In this document: positions 1 through 8,506 of the stretch, piece after piece
Position numbering within the stretch: the stretch's first letter is position 1
Layout: every line of letters starts with the position of its first letter
NCBI GenBank assembly: GCA_964551635.1
Contig: CAZKDZ010000058.1
Location: 1 to 50,706 of the forward strand
Reading direction: 5' to 3'
Source of the DNA: JAAXHE01 sp964551635
GTDB lineage: Bacteria; Latescibacterota; UBA2968; GCA-2709665
Length of the DNA stretch: 50,706 nucleotides
The notes under the pieces: generated by a model
What the model was told of the DNA's origin: nothing
Databases searched by the model: none
The model's input: the letters and a program-made list of their open reading frames with translations, nothing else
Translations under genes and position numbers: made by a program

Positions 1-353
1 CCCATCCGCACCATCATATCGTAGCACTTTTCAGTTGCCAGGCAAGGCTCGCCCTCAAGACGCGGCCCGAGAAAGTCGTCGATGATGGCCGCCACGGGAC
101 GTCCATGACTGGCGCTTGCGAAACCCAGGGTGCCGTCTTCGGCTTCGACAACGCAGCCGAAGCCGCCCCATCCCGGCAACCAGGAGGGACGGAATGCGGC
201 GTACCGCGGATAGCGAGTCATGGGGTTGGCAACGGGGCCCTGCGCCGCCCACGACCGGCGACGCGCCGTCTTGTATTCCACGTTGCCGGGCTTCGCGCGC
301 CCGTACGTTTCCGGAAAATCCACGTTTACGGCGCGGATGGACTTGATCTTCAT
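1..353 (-). CDS. Enolase-superfamily sugar-acid dehydratase, N-terminal fragment (L-rhamnonate dehydratase-like)
   Basis: Open frame on the minus strand from an ATG at 353 to the left edge without a stop, so only about the first 117 residues are present. The protein begins MKIKSIRAVNVDF. It contains a segment around residues 45-100 (PMTRYPRYAAFRPSW, then a VVEAEDGTLGFA-type strand, then a FLGPRLEGEP-type helix) that matches the capping domain of L-rhamnonate dehydratase-like members of the mandelate racemase/enolase superfamily. These Mg-dependent enzymes dehydrate aldonic acids to 2-keto-3-deoxy acids. The catalytic barrel lies outside the window, so substrate cannot be judged; rhamnonate is only the best guess. 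It lies 64 bases downstream of the kelch gene on the same strand. Confidence 0.75.
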   Translation of the reverse strand, partial: MKIKSIRAVNVDFPETYGRAKPGNVEYKTARRRSWAAQGPVANPMTRYPRYAAFRPSWLPGWGGFGCVVEAEDGTLGFASASHGRPVAAIIDDFLGPRLEGEPCLATEKCYDMMVRM

Positions 354-417
354 GTTGAAATTTCTCCCGAGTACGAAATAACCTGCCGCCAGTCCGGGCG
401 GCGCCAGGGCATTCCAA

Positions 418-1359
418 TCACCCCTGCCAGTCCGATGGGAGTTCCAGGGACCAGACTTCGCTGTTCAACGGCCTGGCATGCCCGCCGGCCAGCCAGATTC
501 TGTCCTTGAAGACATAGGCCGAATGCTCGTGCCGATTTGTCCAGATCACGTCGGACTTGAGTTCCGTCCAGTTTGCGCCGTCCTTCGAGTACCAGACGTC
601 GCCGAAGTCGCCGTCCTTGCGGGACCATCCACCCAGGACCCACATATGGTCCCGGTAGACGACGAGGGAGAACCACATGCGCTTCTTCCAGGGCGCCTCG
701 GCCGTTACCTGCGTCCAGTTCGCGCCGTCTTCCGAGCACCAGACGTCGTTGAGCGGTATGGTCTCGGGCTGCCATGCGCCGCCGCCCATGATCCAGATCC
801 TGTTTTTAAAGACCACCGCCTGGGCGTGCGTCCGTTTCGACCACGCTGCATGCTCGACCTCGCATCTCCAGTTCCGGCCGTCGGCGGTGGACCAGACGTC
901 GTTCTTTAGGTTCGCGTCATCGTCCTGATAGAAATTTTCGGTCCCGCCCATGATCCACATCCTGTCCCTGAACACGACGAACGACGGCGATACCCTGGGG
1001 CACCACCCCGGATCGTCCGTTTCCAGGACCCACTCGGCGCCGTCCGGCGACGACCATACCGTGTTCGTATTCTCCGCACCGGGCAGTTTCCGTCCCCCCA
1101 TCAGCCATATTCGATCCTTGAACGGCATGGTCGCCGGAAGGTCGCCGTGTTCCCACGGCGCAACCTCCACGGTTCGGGTCCAATTCTTCCCGTCGGACGA
1201 CTTCCAGACGTCGCGCGGATTGGGGGTCTGCGGGGTGAACCATCCGCCAAAAATCCACATATGACCGTCCCACACCATCTCCCCCTGCGAGTCCCGCGCC
1301 TGCCAGGCCGCCTTCTCGTTCACGCATACCCAGTCTGGGCCATTCACCACGTTACTCAT
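418..1359 (-). CDS. Six-bladed kelch-type beta-propeller protein
   Basis: 313 residues from the ATG at 1359, which has a GGGAGA ribosome site. An open frame continues upstream to 1455, but that part is translated from the 44-bp repeat array and is probably not coding. Six repeats are visible, each with a hydrophobic strand plus glycine pair (MWIFGGW, IWLMGGRK, MWIMGGTE, IWIMGGG, MWVLGGW, IWLAGGH) followed by a VWxSxDGxNW strand. This is the pattern of a kelch/galactose-oxidase-like propeller with one repeat per blade. No signal peptide or catalytic residues are visible from this start. Function is unknown; a carbohydrate-binding or mutarotase-like role would fit the neighbouring sugar-acid dehydratase. 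Confidence 0.85.
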   Translation of the reverse strand: MSNVVNGPDWVCVNEKAAWQARDSQGEMVWDGHMWIFGGWFTPQTPNPRDVWKSSDGKNWTRTVEVAPWEHGDLPATMPFKDRIWLMGGRKLPGAENTNTVWSSPDGAEWVLETDDPGWCPRVSPSFVVFRDRMWIMGGTENFYQDDDANLKNDVWSTADGRNWRCEVEHAAWSKRTHAQAVVFKNRIWIMGGGAWQPETIPLNDVWCSEDGANWTQVTAEAPWKKRMWFSLVVYRDHMWVLGGWSRKDGDFGDVWYSKDGANWTELKSDVIWTNRHEHSAYVFKDRIWLAGGHARPLNSEVWSLELPSDWQG

Positions 1360-1418
1360 ATCGATTTCTCCCGGAAAAGTAAGTATTCGCCTCTGCTCCT
1401 GGCCTTTTTTCTGCATCA

Positions 1419-1632
1419 GGTTTTGATCCTGCTCTCGGTTTTTAATCCTGTTCATCTCGGTCGGTTTTGATCCTGCTCTCGGTTTCTTATCCCGTCAATT
1501 CCAGTCGGTTTTGATCCTGCTGTTGGTTTCTAATCCTGTTTAATCCTGATCGGTCTTGATCCTGTTCCCGGTTATTAATCCTGTTTAATCCTGGTCCGTT
1601 TTGCCCTTTATCCTGCCTATCCTGTCCATCCA
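1419..1632. repeat. Tandem repeat array, 44-46-bp unit, about 4.5 copies
   Basis: Units begin at 1419, 1463, 1507 and 1552 with a partial unit from 1598. Each starts with GGTTTTGATCCTG (unit 4 has GGTCTTG) and contains a second ATCCTG about 20 bases later, so the array is built on an ATCCTG half-unit (CAGGAT on the other strand). Copies are degenerate and there are no unique spacers. It fills most of the gap between the unknown gene ending at 1661 and the kelch start at 1359. Arrays rich in CAGGAT are seen between genes in several uncultured phyla; no function is established. Confidence 0.85.
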
Positions 1633-1660
1633 TGTAAGTTTGGCTTTTTACCAAAGAGGT

Positions 1661-2701
1661 CTAACTCAGTGTCCAGCCCGATGCGTCGACCGCCAGCTTC
1701 CTGTGTCCGCTGCAGCGATCGTATACCGCGTGCATTTCCTCGATGCTGTCGAAGAAGCCCACGATGTGCGCCGCGCTGAACGTATCGCCGGCCTTTACGG
1801 GCAGGCCGTGCATTTCAAGGATCATAACGATGATATCACCCGGCCGCTGGCTGCACCATGCCTCGTAGACGACGGAGGGATCCAGCGTGAGACCGCCAAG
1901 CCATGGCCCGTCACCGCCCGTTTCCGGATCCCGAAGCCGGTAAGCCCGGATGAAATGACCGGGCGTTTTGTTCAGGTCGCGGCGATACCCGAATTTCCGG
2001 TCCGGCGGGAATGGATCGAAGAATTCGCTCGAAGGGACGCGCAGACCGTCGGGACCGCTCAGATAGCTGAGATAGATTTCGCTGAACGTATCGCCTCTGC
2101 TGTGCCGGATGCAGCCGGGCGTGTCATTCCTGAGAAACATTTCCGGAGAATCGTTCGCGCTTTCAATCCGGTCCATCAACAGGAAGAACCGCTCGCCCTC
2201 GGGAAAGACAATCAACTGGGTCCATTGAGACCCCGTGTTGCGGTCCGGCGCCGCATATTCGAAACGATACCGGGTCCTGATGGCGATGAAGTCCCTCCCG
2301 TGAGTCACTTCCGGCTGAACGGGCTTCATCCGGTGGCAGAGTTGCGGCCCCTCGATCATGCGCTTTCGATGACTGCTTCCGTGCGCCAGGATGGCATATT
2401 CCCTGCTTCCGGGGTCCGACTGGTTCTCATGCCAGCGGTATTGCCCCAGGCCGTGCCCGTCGTCGGCAATCGTGCTGCCGCCATACGATTCGTCGCTGCC
2501 GGGCTCCATCAGCCAGTCGACCACCATCAGACCGTCGCCGATTTCGGAGAATCCGGATTTCCTGTCGACGAACGATCCTTTTTCGATCCCTGTCATCCAT
2601 CGCTTCGGGTCCCGCTTCGGAATCGCGGCTTCGAGTTCGGCGGTCTCGATCCGGATCCTTCGATCGTCTTCGATCACGCTTGCCCACTCGTCATCTTTCA
2701 T
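1661..2701 (-). CDS. Unknown protein, about 346 aa
   Basis: Intact soluble protein of a family I do not recognise. The ATG at 2701 is preferred because GAGAGG lies 9 bases upstream; an ATG at 2710 is also in frame but sits directly on that site. The sequence is rich in aromatic and charged residues, with motifs such as GDGLMVVDWLMEPGS, YGGSTIADDGHGLGQYRW and EGERFFLLMDRIES. No signal peptide or membrane segment is visible. The alternating strand-like pattern and many Trp/Tyr residues would suit a beta-sandwich or sugar-binding fold, but this is a guess. It is on the same strand as the kelch gene (about 300 bases downstream, across the repeat array) and the hydrolase upstream. Confidence 0.7.
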   Translation of the reverse strand: MKDDEWASVIEDDRRIRIETAELEAAIPKRDPKRWMTGIEKGSFVDRKSGFSEIGDGLMVVDWLMEPGSDESYGGSTIADDGHGLGQYRWHENQSDPGSREYAILAHGSSHRKRMIEGPQLCHRMKPVQPEVTHGRDFIAIRTRYRFEYAAPDRNTGSQWTQLIVFPEGERFFLLMDRIESANDSPEMFLRNDTPGCIRHSRGDTFSEIYLSYLSGPDGLRVPSSEFFDPFPPDRKFGYRRDLNKTPGHFIRAYRLRDPETGGDGPWLGGLTLDPSVVYEAWCSQRPGDIIVMILEMHGLPVKAGDTFSAAHIVGFFDSIEEMHAVYDRCSGHRKLAVDASGWTLS

Positions 2702-2893
2702 TACTGTCATCCTCTCACAATCGACGACACTTCAAACACAGCGGCCCCTGCTGCAGGTGCGTTTCGCGAACCCACTTTATACCAACGTGACATCCGCGAT
2801 TTTGATATGGCTTGACCACGTCGTTGACCAGGTTAAGAAGGACGTTGAACGATGATAGCCGGATGCCGGTCGGAAGGGTGGGAGTCCTGCTCC

Positions 2894-5107
2894 TTACGTT
2901 TCCCCTCTCGCGTCTCGCTTCTTCAGATGTTTGCGCAAGAATTCGAAGGTGCTCACGCCGTTGATGGTGTGCGGGCCGTTGAAGTATTCAATTTCCGTGC
3001 GGTCTTCCAGGCCCTGAAGCGCGTAATGCCGGTATGTCCTGGCATATTCGTAGGCCACCCATTCGTCCGGTGCGACACCGTCGTGGTGCCCGCGTTCGAC
3101 CATAAAGGGACGGGGGCAGATCAGCCAGGACATTTCAGCATAGTTGAACGTATTGCCAAGATTGAACTCGGGCATTTCGTATTCACCACTGAACAGATAA
3201 CTGTGCCTGTGTCGAGCCGAGGCGTTTTTCCAGATCCACTCGTTGAAGTCCGCCGAGCAGATGGAGAGACAGTATTGTTTGACGAGAGCAGGGACGCGCA
3301 TGGCGGTTTTGCCGCCGTAGCTGATACCATAAAAGCCGATGCGCCCCGCATCCACGTACGGCAGGGACGACAACCAAGCCAGCGTCTGCTCGTGCTGCCG
3401 GACGATGAAGGAAAAAAGCGAGAGTTTGAGCGGATTTGCCTTACGCTGAAGCACCCGAAAGGCATCCTGCCCGATGTAGGGATTCTGAGGGGCGTACGTG
3501 ACAAAGCCCTCCCTGGCCAGATCGTATGCGAAATTTCTGTACGGATGTCGCGGACCGTTCGGATCTACCACGGATTGGGCCCTGCCCTCCAACCCGTGCT
3601 GGCAGACCACTATCGGGTGTTTTTCGTCCTTTTGGATATTTTTGGGGATCAGCAGGATGCCATAAGCGAAGACGTCGGAATAGACTTCGAGCACAACCTC
3701 GTAGGCCCTGACTTCAGGATGGTCGTAGAACAAACGGGTGCGCGGGTTTGGAGGCAGTGAAATGGGCGGCAGGGGACCAATGACGTCGTCCCAGAGTCGC
3801 CGGCGGTATTCCTCGACCATATCCGCATCGATGCCCGTGTCGGATCCTCCGGCTTCGGCCCAGTATCCGGCCCGACGGAATTCTGCCTCCCCCAGGGCGA
3901 ACTGCGTGTGATCCAGGAGTTGATCGAATTGCCGTTTAAATCGGGCTTTTTGAGATACACCTTCGCGAACTCGGGTTGGCAACACCGACGACGACACCGA
4001 AGATGAAGACGCACCAAGGGCTTTCAGAAACGCTTCCAGCGTCACGTCGGCGCCGGCCCGTCCGTCGGGGCTTCCGGTCATGACCAACGAGCCGCCGTCC
4101 GCGGCGGCCAAACCGCGAGCGCGGTCGAATTCCGCCTCGACTGCTTCCCGGCGCGGCGTCGTCAGCCGGCCCGGAGCGGCGGTTTGCCTGCGGCCCCGGG
4201 CTTCCGGCGGTCCTGTGATTTCAGGATGGTCCGCAATTTCCACGACGAGCGAGCGAGGGGCGATTAGAGACGCGATTTCGGCGTCGCCGAACGCATCGAG
4301 CAGGCCAAACAGGTTTCGATAGATGGGTTGGCGCCAGAGGTCTTCACGGGGTTGAAAGTAACCGGAGACCGAAACTGCGCCGATGCGCGCATCCAGTGCG
4401 GCGGCATAAAACGCGACCAGGCCCCCCTCCCCGTGCCCGAACACGCCGACCGGAAGGTCGTCGGAACACAGTGCGTCGACCGCAGCGAGGATCTTCTGGA
4501 TTTCGTACCCGATGACGTGACGGCCCAACTCATACGCCGCGCGGTAGATGAACTCCCGGTGCGGCTGGTTGGTCATGCCGATATCGGGATGTCCCGAGTG
4601 GTCGCACCGGCGGTCCATCAGGACAGGAACGAGGACGCGGCATCCGTTCTCGGCCAGCCGCCGGGCAACCTGCGAAGAGGCCGGAACGCCTGGTTGCAAG
4701 CCGCTGAATTGCTCCGGTGTGAAGTCACAGTCCGGGAGGGCAATTACATTGGCAACCGGCGGCCTGTCTGGCTGCAGCAACAGGCCCTCGCCGTCAACGC
4801 CTTTGAGCGCGGGCCAGTTGACTTCAAAGATCCGACAGCCCTGACCGGAAGCCACTTCGGCCGGACCGTCAACGGGTGAAACGATCCGGATGGTTCCGCT
4901 TTCGCGGGAATCGAAAAGGCCCAGCGTGTCCGAGAGGCACTTGCGTAGCGCTTCGGCCGAAGCCGCCGCTCGTTTGGAATCGCGGCGGCTTCGCGCGGAC
5001 CGCGTCGCACGCGTGAGGTAACGATCGATACCCGCGACCATGGCGGCGGCCAGGTCGCCCTCAACGTCGAGCCGCCTGGTTCCCGGCAATACGCATTGGG
5101 TTGACAA
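2894..5107 (-). CDS. Double alpha/beta hydrolase with inactive N-terminal half (dienelactone hydrolase/acetyl-xylan-esterase-like)
   Basis: 737 residues, apparently from a TTG start at 5107 with GGGAGG six bases upstream. The C-terminal half has a complete hydrolase signature: oxyanion region VVCQHGLEG, nucleophile elbow FYGISYGGKTAM, an acid near GHHDGVAPDEW and a histidine in GPHTING. The N-terminal half has the same fold order (VIALPDCDF, a RVLVPVLMDRR strand and elbow VFGHGEGGLVAFY), but the nucleophile serine is glutamate. This suggests one catalytic and one non-catalytic hydrolase domain. Likely an esterase or peptidase on a carbohydrate or secondary metabolite ester; substrate unknown. 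No clear signal peptide is seen. Confidence 0.85.
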   Translation of the reverse strand: MSTQCVLPGTRRLDVEGDLAAAMVAGIDRYLTRATRSARSRRDSKRAAASAEALRKCLSDTLGLFDSRESGTIRIVSPVDGPAEVASGQGCRIFEVNWPALKGVDGEGLLLQPDRPPVANVIALPDCDFTPEQFSGLQPGVPASSQVARRLAENGCRVLVPVLMDRRCDHSGHPDIGMTNQPHREFIYRAAYELGRHVIGYEIQKILAAVDALCSDDLPVGVFGHGEGGLVAFYAAALDARIGAVSVSGYFQPREDLWRQPIYRNLFGLLDAFGDAEIASLIAPRSLVVEIADHPEITGPPEARGRRQTAAPGRLTTPRREAVEAEFDRARGLAAADGGSLVMTGSPDGRAGADVTLEAFLKALGASSSSVSSSVLPTRVREGVSQKARFKRQFDQLLDHTQFALGEAEFRRAGYWAEAGGSDTGIDADMVEEYRRRLWDDVIGPLPPISLPPNPRTRLFYDHPEVRAYEVVLEVYSDVFAYGILLIPKNIQKDEKHPIVVCQHGLEGRAQSVVDPNGPRHPYRNFAYDLAREGFVTYAPQNPYIGQDAFRVLQRKANPLKLSLFSFIVRQHEQTLAWLSSLPYVDAGRIGFYGISYGGKTAMRVPALVKQYCLSICSADFNEWIWKNASARHRHSYLFSGEYEMPEFNLGNTFNYAEMSWLICPRPFMVERGHHDGVAPDEWVAYEYARTYRHYALQGLEDRTEIEYFNGPHTINGVSTFEFLRKHLKKRDARGET

Positions 5108-5280
5108 TTGATGCCTCCCGGAATCTCATGATCCCGGATCGAAGTGGAATCCGGTGAGTCGACGCCTGCTCACGCAATGGCTCCGTCGCATTCTCGCCGG
5201 TTATGATTTCTGAAGTTCGCGATTCCGATTCTTCCACAAGCTAAGCCATCGCGTCCGGAATATCAACAGACATCCGCCGT

Positions 5281-6459
5281 TCAGGGCAGAATCTCGCGAA
5301 GTTCGTCGCTCTCTGCGGTGATCTGCTCGCTTCCGACGTCCGTGATTACGAAAACATCCTCCCACAGCATCTGAACGCCCTCTGCAGCCAGTCCGGGCTC
5401 GGTGCTGAGGACCATCCCCGGCGCCAGCGGCGTATGATCGTCAGGATGAATGCTCGGCGGTTCGGTAATCAGCATGCCCTGCCCGTGACCCATACGGGAA
5501 GGGCCAAAGCGCTCCAGCCCCTCCGTCTGCGAACAGACCCTGTCGATCGCATCGTTCCCCGCGCGGTAGATCTCGGAACACGTTACCCCGGGACCCAAGG
5601 CCGCGGACATCGTTCGGTTCACCTCCAGAAGCGCGTCGTACAGGCGTCTCAACGCGTCAGTCACCGTACCCAGGACGCCCCACCGCGTATAGTCGATGGT
5701 ATACATTCCCACTCGGGCGCCGGTATCCACGCCGACAACCTGGCCGGCTTCCAGCGGCCTGACGAAAGCGAACGGGTTCCGCGATCCAGGGATGCCCAGA
5801 AGCAGCATGACGAACGACGTGCCGTCGCCGCCCTCTTCCAGAATCAGCCGGCGCAAGAGGCGGACGGTCTCACGTTCCGTCATCCCCGGACGAATCATCC
5901 CGAACAGCCTCTGGCGCGCTCTTGCCGTCACTTCTCCCGCCTGCCGGATATACGCGATCTCTTCCTCCGACTTCACCATCCGCAACTTCACGATGGCATC
6001 CGCAGCGTCCACAAAAGCGACGTCCGGTAACGCCGCAGTCAGGTCCTGATACGCGCCTGCCGGCATGCCCATCCGCTGTTCCTGCCCAAGCTCCACACCC
6101 ACGGACCCCCCGGCCGTTCCCGCGTCCCGGAGCGCCCGGATCACAACGGCCCGCGGAAACTCAAACAGCTCCGTGTACCCGCGCACGTCGGTCACGTAGG
6201 ACCCGAGCGCCAGGTTGTCCTGTCCCTGCGTGACCACGATCGGCGCCCCCTCCAGGGGCAGGATAAAGACCGACGGACGGGTCAGCGACGCGTGGAGGGC
6301 GGCGCTCGCCGCGGTGCCCGCGAAGTACTGAAAGTTCTCCTCGCCGGTGACGAACAGCGCGTCTATCCCGCGCCGGTCCATTTCCTCACGCGCGCGGACA
6401 TAACGCCGCTCCATCTCCGCGCGCGAGAACATAGCGTATTCAGGATCGCGAGATGCCAT
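5281..6459 (-). CDS. M24 family metallopeptidase (Xaa-Pro aminopeptidase/creatinase-like)
   Basis: 392 residues, the usual two-domain length. The N-terminal creatinase-like domain (about 1-160) is followed by the pita-bread catalytic domain. The five metal ligands are in place: Asp245 (VVGVDTGA), Asp256 (TIDYTR), His325 (MGHGQG), Glu354 (LSTEPGL) and Glu367 (LWEDVF). The family either cleaves Xaa-Pro peptides or, as in creatinase and some lyases, acts on small C-N bonds; the sequence alone does not decide. Start at ATG 6459 has only a weak GGAAAGG site. It is monocistronic, with 173 bases to the next gene downstream. Confidence 0.92.
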   Translation of the reverse strand: MASRDPEYAMFSRAEMERRYVRAREEMDRRGIDALFVTGEENFQYFAGTAASAALHASLTRPSVFILPLEGAPIVVTQGQDNLALGSYVTDVRGYTELFEFPRAVVIRALRDAGTAGGSVGVELGQEQRMGMPAGAYQDLTAALPDVAFVDAADAIVKLRMVKSEEEIAYIRQAGEVTARARQRLFGMIRPGMTERETVRLLRRLILEEGGDGTSFVMLLLGIPGSRNPFAFVRPLEAGQVVGVDTGARVGMYTIDYTRWGVLGTVTDALRRLYDALLEVNRTMSAALGPGVTCSEIYRAGNDAIDRVCSQTEGLERFGPSRMGHGQGMLITEPPSIHPDDHTPLAPGMVLSTEPGLAAEGVQMLWEDVFVITDVGSEQITAESDELREILP

Positions 6460-6941
6460 CGCCTTTCCGCCGCCAGATGTGGGAAGGTTCAGTAACGTCG
6501 CGGTTCAGATCGACCACAACCGCCTTCCCGCGAGAATGGGATCCGACCGACACCGGAACCTCACGTTGTCGAGCAAGTTGGAGCTAACAGAGTCATAATA
6601 TTTGCGGAAAATTTTCTATTTTCTACTCATTTTTCTAATTAATCAAGTATATTTGTAATATATATTGACAATATTGCATTAAAACTGTATATTTTTTCCG
6701 ACTTCGCAAGAACGAGACAGACCAGGGACGAAAATGGCCATTCGCCACGAAAGCAAGGCCTTCGACCGACGGCGTCCGTACCTGCATGTCGATGACGGCA
6801 TCCAAGATACCGCCGGTCCGGAACGGGCGCAAGACACTTTGCTCGATGAGTGGGCCTGTGCGCCGCCGCGGGACGAGGTTTTCGTCCAATCAACCGAATG
6901 TCAATTCAACGCAGGCCATTCGATCAAGGAGAATGTCAACC
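6460..6941. other. Divergent intergenic region with AT-rich promoter zone
   Basis: About 480 bases between the M24 peptidase and the DUF2089 gene. Bases 6590-6700 are strongly AT-rich and hold the promoter at 6665-6693. The remaining roughly 240 bases are GC-rich and form a long leader for the DUF2089 gene. An 82-codon frame at 6734-6982 runs into the next gene out of frame and does not look coding. No RNA element is recognised. Confidence 0.5.
6665..6693 (+). promoter_or_regulatory. Sigma70-type promoter for the DUF2089-DUF4097 operon
   Basis: TTGACA at 6665-6670 and TATATT at 6688-6693 are separated by exactly 17 bases inside an AT-rich island. This is nearly the housekeeping consensus. 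Transcription would start near 6700, leaving about 240 bases of untranslated leader before 6942. Confidence 0.6.
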
Positions 6942-7331
6942 GTGCGGAAAGTATTGGAAGGATGTCCGACGTGCGGCGGTGAACTGACGATATCGGGACT
7001 ACAGTGTCACGCCTGCCACACCAGAATCGAGAGTCAGTATTCGACGTGTCCCTTCTGTCGTCTGAATCAGCAAAGCCTCGACTTTATCGAAATATTCGTA
7101 AAGAACCGGGGCAATATCAAGGAGATGGAACGCGAACTGGGAATCTCCTATCCCACGGTGCGCAACCGGCTGAACGCCGTTATCGCCGATCTTGGCTACG
7201 AAGTGGGGGCGGAGCCCACCGCGGCAGACGATCGGGCGGAAAAGCGGGGCGATATCCTGAAGCAACTTGACAAAGGGGAAATAACCGCGACGGAAGCGGC
7301 CGAACTGATCAAGCAGTTGAGGAGGAAATAG
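6942..7331 (+). CDS. DUF2089 family zinc-ribbon/HTH regulator
   Basis: 129 residues from a GTG at 6942, chosen because AAGGAG lies 9 bases upstream and the start then aligns with the usual family N-terminus; an ATG at 6933 is possible but too close to that site. A zinc ribbon (CPTCGGEL, then CHACHT, then a later CPFC) is followed by the family signature FIEIFVKNRGNIKEMERELG and a helix-turn-helix ISYPTVRNRLN near residues 60-80. The C-terminus (ILKQLDKGEITATEAAELI) is a short SHOCT-like helical motif that recurs at the start of the next protein. Probably a DNA-binding regulator of the following gene. The stop is two bases before the next ATG, so the pair is an operon. Confidence 0.88.
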   Translation: MRKVLEGCPTCGGELTISGLQCHACHTRIESQYSTCPFCRLNQQSLDFIEIFVKNRGNIKEMERELGISYPTVRNRLNAVIADLGYEVGAEPTAADDRAEKRGDILKQLDKGEITATEAAELIKQLRRK

Positions 7332-7333
7332 CG

Positions 7334-8425
7334 ATGAGTACGGAAAGACTGGAAATCCTCAAAATGCTCTCCGAGGGGAAGATCAACCCCGAAGAGGCCG
7401 AGCTGTTATTGCGCGCTCTCGACGAGCGGTCCGGCCCGGACGACGAAACTGAAACGGCGGGGAGCGGGCGTGAAAGCAGAAAAAGGCCCTTCGAGAGATT
7501 CACGGAGGTCTTCAGCGAAGTCGGCAAAGAGATCGAGAACGAAGTTACCAAAGCGATGGACTCCGTCCGGTGGCAGGACATCGGGAAGATGGTGAACGAG
7601 GCGGTCGATCAAGCGACTACCTCCGTCGCCGATACGTCAGATGAATGGAAAAGGGGCGCCGGAAGACGCCGGGCGGGGAAACAGCAGGAATGGACGTTCG
7701 ACGCGGCCGGCATCGCGACGATCGACGCCAGGACCGTCAACGGCTCAGTCTCGGTCGACGGCACCGATGGCGACAGGATCATCGTCCGCGCCTGGAAAGC
7801 GGTTCAAGGACAACGCGACGCGAGAGAAGCGTTCGATCGGGAAGTCGAGGTGCGCGCCGAGCATGCGGACGACGTACTCCGCATTTTCGCCGACCATCCC
7901 AGGCCGCCCGGCGGCGTGAGTCTGGCCGTTCACTACGAAATCGAAACACCGCGCGCCATGTCCGTGCGTTTGCGCAGCGTGAACGGGAAGATCGGTGTTC
8001 GGGGAATCGATGGTGCGATCGATGCCGAAAGCGTCAACGGCGCCGTGTCAATCGAGGGCGATACCGGCCCTGTCAAGGCACAGACCGTCAACGGGAAAAT
8101 CAGGGCGGAAATCGGACGGCTCGTCAATGCCGCGAGCTTCCTTACCACCAATGGATCGATCGACCTGGCGGTGGGGGAATGCGCGGCTTCGGCTGCCGCC
8201 AGGACCAACAACGGCGCGGTCAGAATGACACTTGGTTCAGGCTTTTCTGGCCGGATCGACGCCAGGACGAACAATGGGCGCGTCGGCTGCGATTTTCCCG
8301 TCGCCGCCGAGCGCCAATCGAGAAAACGCCTCAAAGGCGTCATCGGCAGCGGAGGCGACGTCGTGGTGAAACTGCGAAGCGTGAACGGAAGTATCCATCT
8401 GAAACAGGGGGAACATACACGGTAG
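7334..8425 (+). CDS. DUF4097 beta-repeat protein with N-terminal SHOCT-like motif (LiaX/YvlB-like)
   Basis: 363 residues. The N-terminus (LEILKMLSEGKINPEEAELL) is the helical motif typical of YvlB/LiaX proteins. A helical linker to about residue 115 is followed by a DUF4097 adhesin-like beta-helix built of short strands, each with an NG turn (TVNGSVSV, SVNGKIGV, SVNGAVSI, TVNGKIRA, TTNGSIDL, TNNGAVRM, TNNGRVGC, SVNGSIHL). No signal peptide or transmembrane segment is visible. Related proteins in Firmicutes act in cell-envelope stress responses; that role here is inference. It is two bases downstream of the DUF2089 gene and shares its promoter. Confidence 0.88.
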   Translation: MSTERLEILKMLSEGKINPEEAELLLRALDERSGPDDETETAGSGRESRKRPFERFTEVFSEVGKEIENEVTKAMDSVRWQDIGKMVNEAVDQATTSVADTSDEWKRGAGRRRAGKQQEWTFDAAGIATIDARTVNGSVSVDGTDGDRIIVRAWKAVQGQRDAREAFDREVEVRAEHADDVLRIFADHPRPPGGVSLAVHYEIETPRAMSVRLRSVNGKIGVRGIDGAIDAESVNGAVSIEGDTGPVKAQTVNGKIRAEIGRLVNAASFLTTNGSIDLAVGECAASAAARTNNGAVRMTLGSGFSGRIDARTNNGRVGCDFPVAAERQSRKRLKGVIGSGGDVVVKLRSVNGSIHLKQGEHTR

Positions 8426-8506
8426 ATCACGCCCGACGCACAGTCGATATTATCGGTTGCCTTTGCAGCAATTGTGCGATTCCTTGCCACACCTGGCTCA
8501 ATCCCG

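Noticed and set aside
1419..1632. Possible CRISPR array.
   Set aside because: The units are tandem with no unique spacers, and there are no cas genes.
6734..6982. 82-codon frame in the DUF2089 leader.
   Set aside because: No ribosome site, no recognisable feature and it runs into the next gene in another frame.
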